Shown here piece by piece: positions 17,381-27,224 of a DNA stretch of 64,000 nt (positions are counted from its first letter, which is position 1; the number at the start of each line of letters is the position of its first letter). The DNA comes from an uncultured Phocaeicola sp. (lineage in GTDB: Bacteria; Bacteroidota; Bacteroidia; Bacteroidales; Bacteroidaceae). The stretch spans positions 62,001-126,000 of the forward strand of contig CANPVZ010000002.1 of the NCBI GenBank assembly GCA_947581855.1, in the 5' to 3' direction. The position numbers and the translations under genes are program-made. The notes below the pieces were generated by a model that worked only from the letters and a program-made list of their open reading frames with translations, had not been told where the DNA came from and made no database searches.

Positions 17381-18721
17381 ATGGAAAAAGATTTCATTAA
17401 CCAAATAGAGGAACTGATTGAGCAAAAAGACTCAGCCAAGCTGAAAGAGCTCCTTACCGATTTGCATCCGGCAGATATAGCTGAGCTTTGCGATGAATTG
17501 GAGCCGGAAGAAGCGCGGTTTATCTATCATTTGTTAGATAATGAAACGGCTGCGGACGTCTTGGTGGAAATGGACGAAGACAACCGAAAAAGGTTTTTGG
17601 ATATTCTTCCTTCGGAAACCATTGCCAAACGTTTTGTCGATTATATGGATTCGGACGATGCGGTAGATATTATCCGTGACATGGACGAAGAGAAACAGGA
17701 AGAGGTCCTTTCTCACATCGAAGACATTGAGCAGGCAGGAGACATTGTAGATTTATTGAAATACGACGAGGACACTGCAGGCGGTTTGATGGGTACGGAG
17801 ATGGTAATCGTAAACGAAAACTGGAGTATGCCTGAATGTTTACGTGAAATGCGTCTGCAAGCCGAGGATATGGATGAAATCTATTACGTTTATGTAGTAG
17901 ATGATGACGAAAGGTTGCGCGGTGTATTCCCATTGAAGAAGATGATAACGAGTCCATCGGTATCGAAAGTAAAACATGTAATGAAGAAAGATCCTGTATC
18001 CGTACGTGTGGACACTCCGATTGACGAGGTAGTGCAGATTATCGAAAAATACGACCTGGTAGCCGTACCGGTTGTAGACAGTATAGGGCGCCTGGTAGGG
18101 CGCATTACGGTAGACGATGTTATGGACGAAGTACGCGAACAGGCCGAACGTGATTACCAATTAGCATCCGGTTTGTCGCAAGACGTAGAAACGCATGATA
18201 ATGTAATCCGCCAGACAACAGCCCGCTTACCGTGGCTTCTTATCGGCATGATCGGCGGTATCGGCAATTCCATGATATTGGGTAATTTCGACAGCACTTT
18301 CGCAGCTCATCCCGAAATGGCTCTCTACATTCCGCTCATCGGCGGAACAGGAGGAAACGTAGGGACTCAGTCGTCAGCAATTGTAGTACAAGGGTTGGCC
18401 AACAGTTCTTTGGATGCCGAAAACACCTTCAAGCAAATTGTTAAAGAATCGGTTGTTGCCTTAATCAATGCCACCATTATTTCCATGTTGGTATATATCT
18501 ATAACTTTGTCCGGTTCGGTGCAACGGCTACAGTTACTTATTCGGTATCCATCAGTTTGTTTGCAGTAGTGATGTTTGCATCTATTTTCGGCACGCTTGT
18601 ACCCATGACGCTGGAGAAACTGAAAATCGACCCGGCCATTGCCACAGGTCCTTTTATTTCTATAACAAATGATATCATAGGCATGATGATATATATGGGA
18701 ATAACTACTTTGTTATCCTAA
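17381..18721 (+). CDS. mgtE: Magnesium transporter MgtE
   Basis: A 446-residue Mg2+ channel. It has the acidic superhelical N-domain (about 1-125, with LHPADIAELCDELEP and VDIIRDMDEEKQEE), two CBS domains (about 130-255) that sense intracellular Mg2+, and five transmembrane helices (about 280-446) containing the pore segment IGGTGGNVGTQSSA. Domain order and length are canonical. Together with rsmA it forms a two-gene unit. Confidence 0.95.
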   Translation: MEKDFINQIEELIEQKDSAKLKELLTDLHPADIAELCDELEPEEARFIYHLLDNETAADVLVEMDEDNRKRFLDILPSETIAKRFVDYMDSDDAVDIIRDMDEEKQEEVLSHIEDIEQAGDIVDLLKYDEDTAGGLMGTEMVIVNENWSMPECLREMRLQAEDMDEIYYVYVVDDDERLRGVFPLKKMITSPSVSKVKHVMKKDPVSVRVDTPIDEVVQIIEKYDLVAVPVVDSIGRLVGRITVDDVMDEVREQAERDYQLASGLSQDVETHDNVIRQTTARLPWLLIGMIGGIGNSMILGNFDSTFAAHPEMALYIPLIGGTGGNVGTQSSAIVVQGLANSSLDAENTFKQIVKESVVALINATIISMLVYIYNFVRFGATATVTYSVSISLFAVVMFASIFGTLVPMTLEKLKIDPAIATGPFISITNDIIGMMIYMGITTLLS

Positions 18722-18821
18722 AAAACAAAATAATCAGCCTTTTTGTATGATATCACATTTTTATTGTTTTAATTTGTAAGCATAATGTAAACTGGGATTT
18801 ATCCCTTCCAAAAAATAATGA

Positions 18822-20702
18822 ATGATGACGGACTCTCATGACACTAATGCAGCCTTGCAACAAGACGCATTGGAAGAAGACAAAAAACAAGCCGAACTTA
18901 CCGAAGTTCCTTCTGTAGAAACAAACGAAGTTTCCAACGAAAAAGCTGAGGAAGAGGCGGATCCAGAAAGTAAAAAAACTGCTTATGAACCTAAAAAGAC
19001 TAAAGCAGAAGTTATCGAACGGTTAAAAGAGCTTGCACAAGATGCTGAAAATGCAGATAAACAAGAGCTTGATGTGCTAAAACAGACATTCTATAAACTG
19101 CATAAAGCAGAACAGGAAGCCGCTCGCAAAGCTTTTGTGGAAGCCGGAGGAGAAGAAAGCGCATTTGTTCCTCAGCCTGACAACCTGGAAGAGGAATACA
19201 AAACCGTCATGGCAGAAATCAAGAGAAAAAGAAACGCACTATATGCCGAACAGGAACGGTTGAAAGAGGAAAACCTGCAAAAAAAACAGGAAATCATCAA
19301 TAAGTTAAAAGAACTGGTAGAAAGTCCTGAAGATGCCAATAAATCTTATAACGAATTCAAACAATTGCAACAGCAATGGAATGAAATAAAACAGGTTCCG
19401 GCAGCGAAAGTAAACGAACTTTGGAAAAATTACCAACTTTATGTGGAGAAATTCTACGACCTGTTAAAGCTAAATAATGAATTTCGTGAATATGATTTCA
19501 AGAAAAATCAGGAAATCAAAATACGATTATGCGAGGCTGCTGAAAAATTAGCTGACGAACCCGATGTTATTTCGGCTTTTCACCAATTACAAAAGTTACA
19601 TCAGGAATTTCGCGATACGGGTCCGGTATCCAAAGATTTACGGGAAAGCATTTGGGCAAGGTTCAAAGCTGCATCAACGGTAGTAAATCGTCGCCATCAA
19701 CTTCATTTTGAACAACTCAAAGAGGCAGAGCAACACAATCTCGACCAGAAAACCGTTATCTGTGAGATTGTAGAAGCCACGGAATATGATCAACTGAAAA
19801 CTTTCAGCGACTGGGAAAATAAAACACAGGAAATCATTGCTCTCCAAGCCAAATGGAAAACAATCGGTTTTGCTCCTCAAAAAATGAATGTAAAGATATT
19901 CGAGCGTTTCCGTGCTGCATGCGATGACTTTTTCAAACGAAAAGGAGAATTCTTTAAATCCATGAAAGAAACTTTCAGTGAGAATTTGGAAAAGAAAAGA
20001 GCATTGTGCGAAAAAGCCGAATCATTAAAAGATAGTACCGACTGGAAAACAACAGCCGACATTCTCACCAAGCTCCAAAAAGAATGGAAGACTATCGGTC
20101 CCGTTCCTAAAAAGTACTCCGATAGTATATGGAAACGCTTTATCGGCGCATGCGATTATTTCTTCGATCAAAAAGGAAAGGCGACCTCTTCACAACGTTC
20201 CGTTGAAATGGAAAATTTGAATCAAAAGAAAGAAATCATACGTCGGTTGTCCGATATCGATATCGATACGGCTACGGAAGAGACTCAAAAACAAATTCGC
20301 GACATGATTAAAGAGTGGAACGGTATAGGTCATGTTCCGTTCAAAGAAAAAGACAAAATATACAAAGAGTTCCATACGATTGTTGACAAGCTTTTCGATA
20401 AATTGAATATATCGACTTCACAAAAGAGATTGAATCATTTCAAATCCAATATTAAAGATATTGCCAATAAAGAAAGTAACAGTCTTTACCGTGAACGGGA
20501 TAAACTGATCCGTACTTATGAAAATATGAAGAATGAGATTCAAACTTATGAAAACAACTTAGGATTCTTGACAAGTGCTTCCAAAAAAGGAAACAGCTTA
20601 GTGAACGAAATGAACCGAAAAGTTGAAAAGCTGAAAGCTGATTTGGAACTTGTTTTGGAAAAAATTCATGTAATAGATGAATCATTAAACAATCAAGAGT
20701 AA
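18822..20702 (+). CDS. DUF349 repeat protein
   Basis: A 626-residue, highly charged, helical cytosolic protein. After an acidic low-complexity N-terminus (about 1-65) come several copies of the DUF349 module, each with a W-x-x-I/T-G-x-V/A-P-x-K pattern: QQQWNEIKQVP, EFRDTGPVSKD, AKWKTIGFAPQK, EWKTIGPVPKK and EWNGIGHVPFK. The C-terminus is a coiled coil. The family is widespread in Bacteroidota and has no settled function. A second ATG at 18825 is equally possible as start. It has its own strong terminator. Confidence 0.85.
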   Translation: MMTDSHDTNAALQQDALEEDKKQAELTEVPSVETNEVSNEKAEEEADPESKKTAYEPKKTKAEVIERLKELAQDAENADKQELDVLKQTFYKLHKAEQEAARKAFVEAGGEESAFVPQPDNLEEEYKTVMAEIKRKRNALYAEQERLKEENLQKKQEIINKLKELVESPEDANKSYNEFKQLQQQWNEIKQVPAAKVNELWKNYQLYVEKFYDLLKLNNEFREYDFKKNQEIKIRLCEAAEKLADEPDVISAFHQLQKLHQEFRDTGPVSKDLRESIWARFKAASTVVNRRHQLHFEQLKEAEQHNLDQKTVICEIVEATEYDQLKTFSDWENKTQEIIALQAKWKTIGFAPQKMNVKIFERFRAACDDFFKRKGEFFKSMKETFSENLEKKRALCEKAESLKDSTDWKTTADILTKLQKEWKTIGPVPKKYSDSIWKRFIGACDYFFDQKGKATSSQRSVEMENLNQKKEIIRRLSDIDIDTATEETQKQIRDMIKEWNGIGHVPFKEKDKIYKEFHTIVDKLFDKLNISTSQKRLNHFKSNIKDIANKESNSLYRERDKLIRTYENMKNEIQTYENNLGFLTSASKKGNSLVNEMNRKVEKLKADLELVLEKIHVIDESLNNQE

Positions 20703-20796
20703 ACAGATAATCTCTGGTTTCAAATGCTTATAAAAATAAAAGGAGGATCAAAAGTCAGAATGAAATAGTACAAACTTATAATTTCTAATATTGTCT

Positions 20797-20837
20797 AAAA
20801 CCGTTTTAACCCAAAACAACAAGGTTAAAACGGTTTT
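20797..20837 (+). terminator. Terminator after the DUF349 gene
   Basis: A perfect 15-bp stem (20797-20811 with 20823-20837, AAAACCGTTTTAACC) with an 11-nt loop and a T run at the 3' end. It could serve both strands and also separates the convergent SDR gene. Confidence 0.9.
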
Positions 20838-20946
20838 TTAATAGTTTATAATCCATATACACAATAAATGGTTCTTCTCTTCCGCTCGCAATATTGCGCC
20901 TGTAATAAAAAAAACAGTTGCAGAAGATGCCGAGTAAACACAATTA

Positions 20947-21846
20947 CTAGACCGTCTGCATACCTCCGTCCACTCCATAAACCGCACACGTAACGAAGCT
21001 CGCTTCCTCCGATGCAAGGAACACATATACTCCTGCAATCTCATAAGGTTGAGCCGGACGATCCAATAAGCTACCTGTGCCGTGAGTAGGTATATCTTCC
21101 TTTTTCAATCCGCCTGAAACTTCCAATGGTGTCCATGTAGAACCCGGACAAACGGTATTAACGCGAATACCCATTTCAATTAATTGTTTGGCTAAAGAGC
21201 GGCTCAAACCTACTACTGCATATTTTGAAGCAGCGTATTCGGTAAGCTTCGGAGCAGGTTTATAAAATTCGGATGAAGAGGAGAAAATGATAGACGAACC
21301 TACCGGCAAGTCTTTATAAATCTCCTGTATCATCCAAAACGGAGAGAATACATTCAGGCTGAAAGTATTGAGTAACTGCTCGTGAGTAATTTCCTCCAGA
21401 TCATGCGATGCATTCTGGGTACCCGCGTTCAATACCAAAATATCCAGTTGTCCCAATGCCTTTTCCGCTTCGCGGACGGCTTTTTTAGCTCCTTTTTCAG
21501 TACTGATATCGCCCGGTATACGATGAATCTTGATTCCTTCCTCCGCCAACAATTCCACCAACGAATCAACATCTTTATTCTCTTCCGACAGATAACTGAT
21601 GGCAACATCCGCACCTTCACGGGCATAAGCAATGGTAATAGCGCGTCCAATACCTGAATCACCACCGGTAATGAACGCTTTCCGACCTTTCAGACGTCCG
21701 CAGCCTACATATTTATCTTCACCGCTATCGGGTAGAGGATCCATTTCGGTATGAAGACCAGGAGCATTCTGCATTTCTTCTTTAAACTCTTCGGGCAATC
21801 CGCGTCTCTGCCGAGGATCACTCAATCCATTTTCATTCTTAATCAT
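20947..21846 (-). CDS. SDR family oxidoreductase (general-stress type)
   Basis: A 299-residue short-chain dehydrogenase with an N-terminal extension containing DPRQRRGLPEEFKEEMQ, typical of the subgroup that includes Bacillus general stress proteins and E. coli YghA. The NAD(P)-binding TGGDSGIGRA sits near residues 59-68, NAGTQNAS near 139-146, the catalytic Ser in IIFSSSSEF near 187-195, and YAASKYAV near 204-211. The natural substrate is unknown in this subgroup. Convergent with the DUF349 gene. Confidence 0.88.
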   Translation of the reverse strand: MIKNENGLSDPRQRRGLPEEFKEEMQNAPGLHTEMDPLPDSGEDKYVGCGRLKGRKAFITGGDSGIGRAITIAYAREGADVAISYLSEENKDVDSLVELLAEEGIKIHRIPGDISTEKGAKKAVREAEKALGQLDILVLNAGTQNASHDLEEITHEQLLNTFSLNVFSPFWMIQEIYKDLPVGSSIIFSSSSEFYKPAPKLTEYAASKYAVVGLSRSLAKQLIEMGIRVNTVCPGSTWTPLEVSGGLKKEDIPTHGTGSLLDRPAQPYEIAGVYVFLASEEASFVTCAVYGVDGGMQTV

Positions 21847-22111
21847 AACTCCAATTATTTTACAGTTTACAAATAATCACTACAGACCTCCTACGGATGG
21901 CCGTGTGAGAACTGTAAAACAATCCGATTCAATTAGATGTTAGCTCTAGAATGATTAATCCTACTTAATTATCAGAAAGAAATAATAATGCTGGAAACAT
22001 CATGCCTACCGGAATTATATCGTTAAATACCAACGGAAAACGAAAACAATTGCCATCTGGATATTTTCTTACATATGATGTTTGCAAAATCTACCAACAC
22101 ACACTTATATA
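21847..22111. other. Intergenic region upstream of the SDR gene
   Basis: No gene or clear promoter box seen in this AT-rich stretch. Confidence 0.5.
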
Positions 22112-22139
22112 GGGACATTCAGAAAATACTATAAAATTA
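22112..22139. mobile_element. Isolated terminal fragment of the 27.2-kb IS family
   Basis: 28 bp starting GGGACATTCAGAAAATACTA. It matches the reverse complement of the right end of the element at 27225-28392 at 27 of 28 positions, but the neighbouring hairpin is absent and no partner end is visible. It is probably an abortive or decayed insertion. Confidence 0.7.
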
Positions 22140-22390
22140 ATACTCAAAATAATACAAATTGTCATGCAATAAAGTTCTTTATCCCATCAGTGCACCTTTT
22201 TAAGTTTTATATAGATGTGAAATATCAAAAATCGAATTAAAAAGCTGTTTATTCATTTGTTCTAAATCATTTCATTATAAACAAAATGATTCACACCATC
22301 ATCATATCCTTATAAAGCCTATCATGTAAACAACCCCACAAGGTCGCCCTCCCATTATTATATATGAAAACTTTGCATAAATTTATTTTT

Positions 22391-22760
22391 TTATTCTGCT
22401 CTCATAACTACGCTATTAATATTTGTATCGATACTGCTTTTATCACGGCGAATCTTCTTTCCGAAATCAAAGATATAAGTCACTTTTACATATCCATTCA
22501 AATGATAAGACTGGCCTGTCATGATGTTTTAGCATGTATAGACATTTCTATCCATTATTGTTTTACTTTTATGATTCCAGTTCAAAGAGTTACTTACGCC
22601 TCCTCCCATTCGCAAATTCTTATGGATCCATGTTAAAAACGTCCATAATTCCACTGCGTTATCAGATTCAATTCTTCATTTCGGGATATTGCAAAAGCAC
22701 TGAAGAAAAAACTTTCAAGCAAAGAAATACACGATTTTTCACGGAATAAGTTTCTAAGAG
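22391..22760 (-). pseudogene. Decayed 3' end of an outer-membrane beta-barrel (TonB-dependent receptor-like) gene
   Basis: On the minus strand, translation shows a degraded barrel end: ELNLITQWNYGRF, then after a frameshift near 22660 TWIHKNLRMGGGVSNSLNW and NHKSKTIMDRNVYTC, an in-frame TAA near 22530, and GQSYHLNGYVKVTYIFDFGK followed by KIRRDKSSIDTNINS and a final stop at 22391. Tyr/Phe-rich alternating strands and the IFDFGKK ending are typical of Bacteroidota TonB-dependent and related barrel proteins. The upstream ~90% of the gene is gone. The plus-strand frame over the same bases is a shadow. Confidence 0.65.
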
Positions 22761-22853
22761 GCTCTATTTTCCACACAATCCCTTAGATTAATATCCAAAA
22801 CAAGTAGGGCGAATATTTTAGACAGTATCTTCCGCATCTTAGCACAATTATAC

Positions 22854-22861
22854 TAACTTTG
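22854..22861 (+). promoter_or_regulatory. Promoter -7 box for the TIGR04076 gene
   Basis: TAACTTTG matches TAnnTTTG, 21 bp upstream of the ATG at 22883. It also argues against the TTG-type start at 22859 that lies on top of it. Confidence 0.6.
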
Positions 22862-22882
22862 CAAATAAACAAACAAAGAATT

Positions 22883-23227
22883 ATGAAAAAAGTAAAAATT
22901 ACTGTACTGAAAACCACATTCCATACCGATTTAGCAAAAGAATACGGTGCAGAAGGACTAACAGCTTGTCCGATGATGAAAGAAGGAGATGTTTTTTATG
23001 CCGATTATGCCAAGCCTGACGGATTTTGTGACGAGGCCTGGAAAGCCATCTACCAGTATGCCTTTGCTTTGGCACACGGGGCAGGCGCAACGCCGTTTTA
23101 TTACAAAGACTGGATAAGGAAGCCCGGAGTGGCTATATGTGCATGCAATGACGGCTTGCGTCCTGTCATTTTCAAACTGGAAGCCACCGACGAAAAAGCA
23201 GAAATTGACTATGTTCCGGTAAGATAA
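22883..23227 (+). CDS. TIGR04076 family protein
   Basis: A 114-residue cytosolic protein. The pattern KVKITVLKTTFHTDLAKEYG, followed by CPMMKEGDVF and a late PGVAICACNDGLRPVIFKLE, fits the TIGR04076 family of unknown function. Conserved Cys residues (one near residue 33, two in CxC near 92-94) suggest metal binding or redox chemistry, but this is inference. Start at 22883 chosen because the -7 box ends at 22861. No neighbours on the same strand. Confidence 0.75.
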   Translation: MKKVKITVLKTTFHTDLAKEYGAEGLTACPMMKEGDVFYADYAKPDGFCDEAWKAIYQYAFALAHGAGATPFYYKDWIRKPGVAICACNDGLRPVIFKLEATDEKAEIDYVPVR

Positions 23228-23517
23228 ATCCATAATTACCTGCTGCCAGCTTCATCATGCTGAAGTAAGGCTAAGCTGCAAAACAATACCACCGAATCGG
23301 AACAGGTTCTTTATAGCACAATGTCTGTGAGGAGATGCAACTAGTAGCTACATTTATTGTAACAACTAAATGAATATCTGCACCAAAATATCGAACTGTA
23401 CAATTAATACAATCACGGTTACAACAAACGGAAATATCCTGTACTTCATACGCTTTTACCCAGCATATCCATGAAAAGAAAAACCGAAAACATGTCCATT
23501 TCTATCGAAGATAAATA
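23228..23517. other. Intergenic region, no gene seen
   Basis: 290 bp between the TIGR04076 gene and the tRNA terminator. It holds only a weak inverted repeat (CAGCTTCATCATGCTGAAG near 23250). Confidence 0.5.
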
Positions 23518-23548
23518 AAAACTCCCCTTACTAAATAAGAGGAGTTTT
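23518..23548 (-). terminator. Terminator after tRNA-Gln
   Basis: Stem AAAACTCC (23518-23525) with GGAGTTTT (23541-23548), with a T-rich tail on the minus strand, 2 bp past the mature tRNA end. Confidence 0.8.
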
Positions 23549-23550
23549 TG

Positions 23551-23621
23551 TTGGGCTACCTGGATTCGAACCAGGAATGACAGGACCAGAATCTGTAGTG
23601 TTACCATTACACCATAGCCCA
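23551..23621 (-). tRNA. tRNA-Gln, anticodon CTG
   Basis: A 71-nt cloverleaf on the minus strand: acceptor arms TGGGCTA/TAGCCCA, D-stem GTGT/ACAC with an AATGGTA loop, anticodon arm with loop TTCTGGT giving CTG at positions 34-36, and T-arm CCTGG-TTCGAAT-CCAGG. The last pair of the anticodon stem is an A/C mismatch. The 3' CCA is not encoded. Promoter and terminator are both present, so it is a single-tRNA unit. Confidence 0.9.
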
Positions 23622-23640
23622 ATATTTCTGAAAAGCGGTG

Positions 23641-23670
23641 CAAAGATACAACTTTTTCCATACATACAAA
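23641..23670 (-). promoter_or_regulatory. Promoter for tRNA-Gln
   Basis: On the minus strand TTTG (23667-23670) and TATCTTTG (23641-23648) are separated by 18 bp, both perfect matches to the Bacteroides -33/-7 elements. The tRNA begins 20 bp downstream. Confidence 0.8.
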
Positions 23671-23843
23671 GCATTCCAAGTATTTTTTTTCTTCCTTTTT
23701 CTCTATCAAACAAATTTTCAACAAGTTATTTCTCATCTCCAAAGCATCTTAAGAAACATCTTAGCAGAAATGATATTTTCTAAAAAATATAAAAACCATC
23801 CATATTTGAGACCTTCTTTTTCGTTGATACAATAAATAACATT

Positions 23844-23851
23844 TATCTTTG
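23844..23851 (+). promoter_or_regulatory. Promoter -7 box for rsfS-ftsH-cdsA
   Basis: TATCTTTG, a perfect -7 match, 57 bp upstream of the rsfS ATG. Confidence 0.6.
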
Positions 23852-23908
23852 CCAACTACTATTTCCAATAAGAAATAGAGTAATTATTAAAGTAATTTTA
23901 AATTGAGA

Positions 23909-24268
23909 ATGAATCAAACAAACGTTTTAGTAAAGAAAATAACAGAAGGAATTCAGGAAAAGAAAGGTAAACGCATCGTCGTTGCCGATTTAACGTCTAT
24001 TGACGACACTATTTGCAAATACTTTGTTATCTGTCAAGGGAATTCTCCCAGCCAAATACTTGCTATCGTTGATTCCATAAAAGAACATGTCCGCAAAGAA
24101 ATCAAAGAAAAACCGGAAGGTGTTGATGGTTTGCGCAATGCACAATGGGTAGCGATGGATTATGCAGATGTGCTGGTACATGTATTTTTGCCGGAAACCA
24201 GAGATTTCTATGATCTGGAACATCTTTGGGCCGATGCCAAACTAACATCAATCCCTGACCTTGATTAA
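23909..24268 (+). CDS. rsfS: Ribosome silencing factor RsfS
   Basis: A 119-residue protein that binds ribosomal protein uL14 and blocks 30S-50S joining when nutrients are short. Family motifs are KGKRIVVADLTSIDDTICKY, then a VICQGNSPSQ segment and GLRNAQWVAMDYADVLVHVF, with a C-terminal YDLEHLWADA. The ATG at 23909 (MNQTNVLVKK) is preferred over a TTG two codons upstream. It leads a three-gene unit with ftsH 9 bp downstream, an arrangement I have seen described in other Bacteroidota. Confidence 0.94.
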   Translation: MNQTNVLVKKITEGIQEKKGKRIVVADLTSIDDTICKYFVICQGNSPSQILAIVDSIKEHVRKEIKEKPEGVDGLRNAQWVAMDYADVLVHVFLPETRDFYDLEHLWADAKLTSIPDLD

Positions 24269-24277
24269 TATTGCCTT

Positions 24278-26263
24278 ATGGAAGAGAAAAAGAATCAGAA
24301 ACCAAAAGTAAATATGCCCCGATTCAATTTGAATTGGCTGTATATAATCATTCTTATAGTTTTCTTTGCTTTGTATTTCTTTAAAGGAGATAATGCACTG
24401 ACTAAGAACATCAATTATACTGAATTCAAAGAATACGTAGATAATGGTTACGTTAATAAGGTGATTGCTTATGACGATAACACCGCCGAGATTTTCATTA
24501 AACCCGAATTTGCGCAAGAAGTATTTAAAGGAGATGCGGAAAAGGCTGGATCTAACCCGATGGTGACTATGGAAATCGGTAATATCACTTCTCTTGACAA
24601 CTATCTTGATGAACGGGAAAAAGAAGGACTTCCAAAAATAGAACGCGATTACGGGAAGAAAAAAGATTATTTGACTGCTCTTTTTTGGAATATTTTCCCA
24701 TTTATCCTAATTATCGGTATCTGGATGTTTCTCATGCGGCGTATGGGAGGAGGCGGTGGAGCCGGAGCCGGCGTATTCAATGTAGGCAAATCAAAAGCTC
24801 AGTTATTTGAAAAAGGGAATGCCAACCGTATCACATTTAAAGATGTGGCAGGACAGGCTGAAGCCAAACAGGAAGTACAGGAAATTGTAGATTTCTTAAA
24901 AAAACCTGAAAAATATACAGAACTAGGAGGAAAAATTCCTAAAGGCGCTTTGCTGGTAGGACCTCCGGGAACCGGTAAAACTCTTTTAGCAAAAGCTGTA
25001 GCCGGCGAAGCGGATGTACCGTTCTTTTCTCTTTCCGGATCTGATTTTGTGGAAATGTTTGTTGGTGTGGGAGCATCACGGGTACGCGATTTGTTCCGAC
25101 AAGCTAAGGAAAAATCGCCGTGTATTATCTTCATCGATGAAATTGACGCTGTAGGACGTGCCCGTGGCAAGAATCCGGCTATGGGAGGAAATGACGAAAG
25201 GGAAAACACACTAAATCAGTTACTAACCGAAATGGACGGTTTCGGTTCAAACAGTGGTGTCATTATTCTGGCTGCAACTAACCGAGTGGATATTCTCGAT
25301 AAGGCTCTGCTTCGTGCCGGACGTTTTGATCGTCAGATTCATGTAGATCTGCCCGACCTGAACGAACGAAAAGAGGTATTTGGCGTACATTTGCGTCCTA
25401 TAAAGATAGACGAAACGGTTGATGTGGATTTACTTGCGCGCCAAACTCCGGGATTTTCTGGAGCGGACATTGCTAATGTTTGTAATGAAGCGGCTCTTAT
25501 AGCGGCCCGTCATGGGAAGAACTTTGTAGGAAAACAAGATTTCTTAGATGCAGTAGACCGCATTATTGGCGGATTAGAGAAGAAAACAAAAGTCATGACC
25601 CAAGAGGAAAAACGTACCATTGCTCTGCATGAAGCCGGACACGCTACTTTATCTTGGTTCCTCGAGCATGCTAATCCGTTAATCAAGGTAACCATCGTTC
25701 CGCGGGGACGTGCATTGGGAGCAGCTTGGTATTTACCCGAGGAACGACAAATAACCACTAAAGAGCAAATGCTTGACGAAATGTGTGCAACATTGGGTGG
25801 ACGAGCTGCCGAAGATTTATTTGTGGGGAAAATATCTACCGGTGCTATGAATGATTTGGAACGTGTAACCAAACAATCATACGGAATGATTGCCTATGCG
25901 GGAATGAGTGATAGATTACCCAACTTATGCTATTATAACAACGATGAGTATTCTTTCAACAAACCTTATAGTGAAAGTACGGCACAAGTTATCGACGAAG
26001 AAGTCAAACTGATGATTAAAGAGCAGTACGAAAGAGCTAAACTGATTTTATCAGAACACAAAGAGGGGCATAACAAATTAGCGAACCTTTTGATGGAACG
26101 CGAAGTGATCTTTGCAGAAGATGTGGAACATATCTTTGGCAAACGTCCGTGGGCTTCCCGATCGGAAGAAATACTCTCTGACAACAACCTTACAGAATCG
26201 GAAAAAAAGAAAAAAGAAGAAGAGGTTATAGTAGAGGGAGAAGCGGAAGAAATGAAAGGATAA
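24278..26263 (+). CDS. ftsH: ATP-dependent zinc metalloprotease FtsH
   Basis: A 661-residue membrane-bound AAA+ protease that degrades unassembled membrane proteins and regulatory proteins. The N-terminus has a transmembrane helix (about 18-36), a periplasmic domain and a second helix (about 133-150), then a Gly-rich linker. Walker A GPPGTGKT lies near 227-234, Walker [13 protein letters not shown] near 283-294, the second-region-of-homology segment RAGRFDRQI near 346-354, and the zinc-binding HEAGH at 451-455. A charged Glu/Lys-rich tail ends the protein. Second gene of the rsfS-ftsH-cdsA unit. Confidence 0.97.
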   Translation: MEEKKNQKPKVNMPRFNLNWLYIIILIVFFALYFFKGDNALTKNINYTEFKEYVDNGYVNKVIAYDDNTAEIFIKPEFAQEVFKGDAEKAGSNPMVTMEIGNITSLDNYLDEREKEGLPKIERDYGKKKDYLTALFWNIFPFILIIGIWMFLMRRMGGGGGAGAGVFNVGKSKAQLFEKGNANRITFKDVAGQAEAKQEVQEIVDFLKKPEKYTELGGKIPKGALLVGPPGTGKTLLAKAVAGEADVPFFSLSGSDFVEMFVGVGASRVRDLFRQAKEKSPCIIFIDEIDAVGRARGKNPAMGGNDERENTLNQLLTEMDGFGSNSGVIILAATNRVDILDKALLRAGRFDRQIHVDLPDLNERKEVFGVHLRPIKIDETVDVDLLARQTPGFSGADIANVCNEAALIAARHGKNFVGKQDFLDAVDRIIGGLEKKTKVMTQEEKRTIALHEAGHATLSWFLEHANPLIKVTIVPRGRALGAAWYLPEERQITTKEQMLDEMCATLGGRAAEDLFVGKISTGAMNDLERVTKQSYGMIAYAGMSDRLPNLCYYNNDEYSFNKPYSESTAQVIDEEVKLMIKEQYERAKLILSEHKEGHNKLANLLMEREVIFAEDVEHIFGKRPWASRSEEILSDNNLTESEKKKKEEEVIVEGEAEEMKG

Positions 26264-26284
26264 ACTATAAAGATTCTATATACT

Positions 26285-27121
26285 GTGAAAAATTTTATTC
26301 AAAGAGCTATTACAGGAATCTTATTCGTTGCTGTAATTATAGGATGTATTTTATACAATCCCTTATTGTTCGGCATTCTGTTTGCCGGTATCACAGCGCT
26401 AACGATTAGAGAGTTTGCCGGATTGGTTAATCAAAAAGAAAATGTCGGGGTAAACCGGACGCTAACCATGGTAGGAGGAAGTTATTTGTTTTTAGCTATT
26501 ATGGGATATTGTTGGAATATCTATGACTCAAAAATATTTATCCCTTATCTAGTGATACTGATATACATCATGATAAGAGAACTTTATCTGAAACAGAACA
26601 ATCCTATTCATAATTGGGCTTACTCTATGATGAGCCAGCTTTACATAGCATTGCCTTTTGCTCTACTTAATGTATTGGCTTTTCATACGGACATCACCCA
26701 AAGCAGCGTGCAATATAATCCTATTATTCCGTTATCGGTATTCATATTTATCTGGATAAATGATACAGGAGCTTATTGTGTAGGAAGCACTTGCGGAAAG
26801 CATCGTTTATTTGAACGTATCTCTCCGAAGAAATCGTGGGAAGGTTCTATAGGAGGTGGAGTTCTCGCTATCCTGATTTCGTTAGTTATGGCTCACTTTT
26901 ATCCCTTCATGTCTGTTTTCGCATGGATCGGCTTTGCTTTGACTGTTGTGGTATTCGGTACATGGGGAGACTTGGTGGAATCTCTTTTCAAACGTCAGTT
27001 AGGTATAAAAGATTCCGGCAGTATACTTCCCGGACACGGAGGATGGCTCGACCGTTTCGATAGTGCATTACTAGCTATTCCCGCCGTGGTGATTTATTTA
27101 TATTCTATCAGCTTGTTTTGA
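26285..27121 (+). CDS. cdsA: Phosphatidate cytidylyltransferase
   Basis: A 278-residue integral membrane enzyme that makes CDP-diacylglycerol from phosphatidic acid and CTP, the branch point of phospholipid synthesis. About eight hydrophobic helices are seen. The family signature is present as SPKKSWEGSIGG (about 180-191) followed by KDSGSILPGHGGWLDRFDS (about 243-261). It starts at a GTG (26285), 21 bp after ftsH. A dead insertion sequence lies 103 bp beyond its stop. Confidence 0.95.
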   Translation: MKNFIQRAITGILFVAVIIGCILYNPLLFGILFAGITALTIREFAGLVNQKENVGVNRTLTMVGGSYLFLAIMGYCWNIYDSKIFIPYLVILIYIMIRELYLKQNNPIHNWAYSMMSQLYIALPFALLNVLAFHTDITQSSVQYNPIIPLSVFIFIWINDTGAYCVGSTCGKHRLFERISPKKSWEGSIGGGVLAILISLVMAHFYPFMSVFAWIGFALTVVVFGTWGDLVESLFKRQLGIKDSGSILPGHGGWLDRFDSALLAIPAVVIYLYSISLF

Positions 27122-27224
27122 ATCCGGTTCAAACAGAATTAACGTAAATTACTTTATAGTGCATGATAAATTATTCATATTCCGGATTCATTTCTCTAAA
27201 AATATTTTTGCGTAATCAAAACTA

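Noticed and set aside
22364..22636. 90-codon plus-strand frame
   Set aside because: The opposite strand shows a convincing decayed barrel protein over the same bases.
23551..23621. tRNA end as a phage or island attachment site
   Set aside because: No direct repeat of the tRNA 3' end and no integrase gene are visible in the window.
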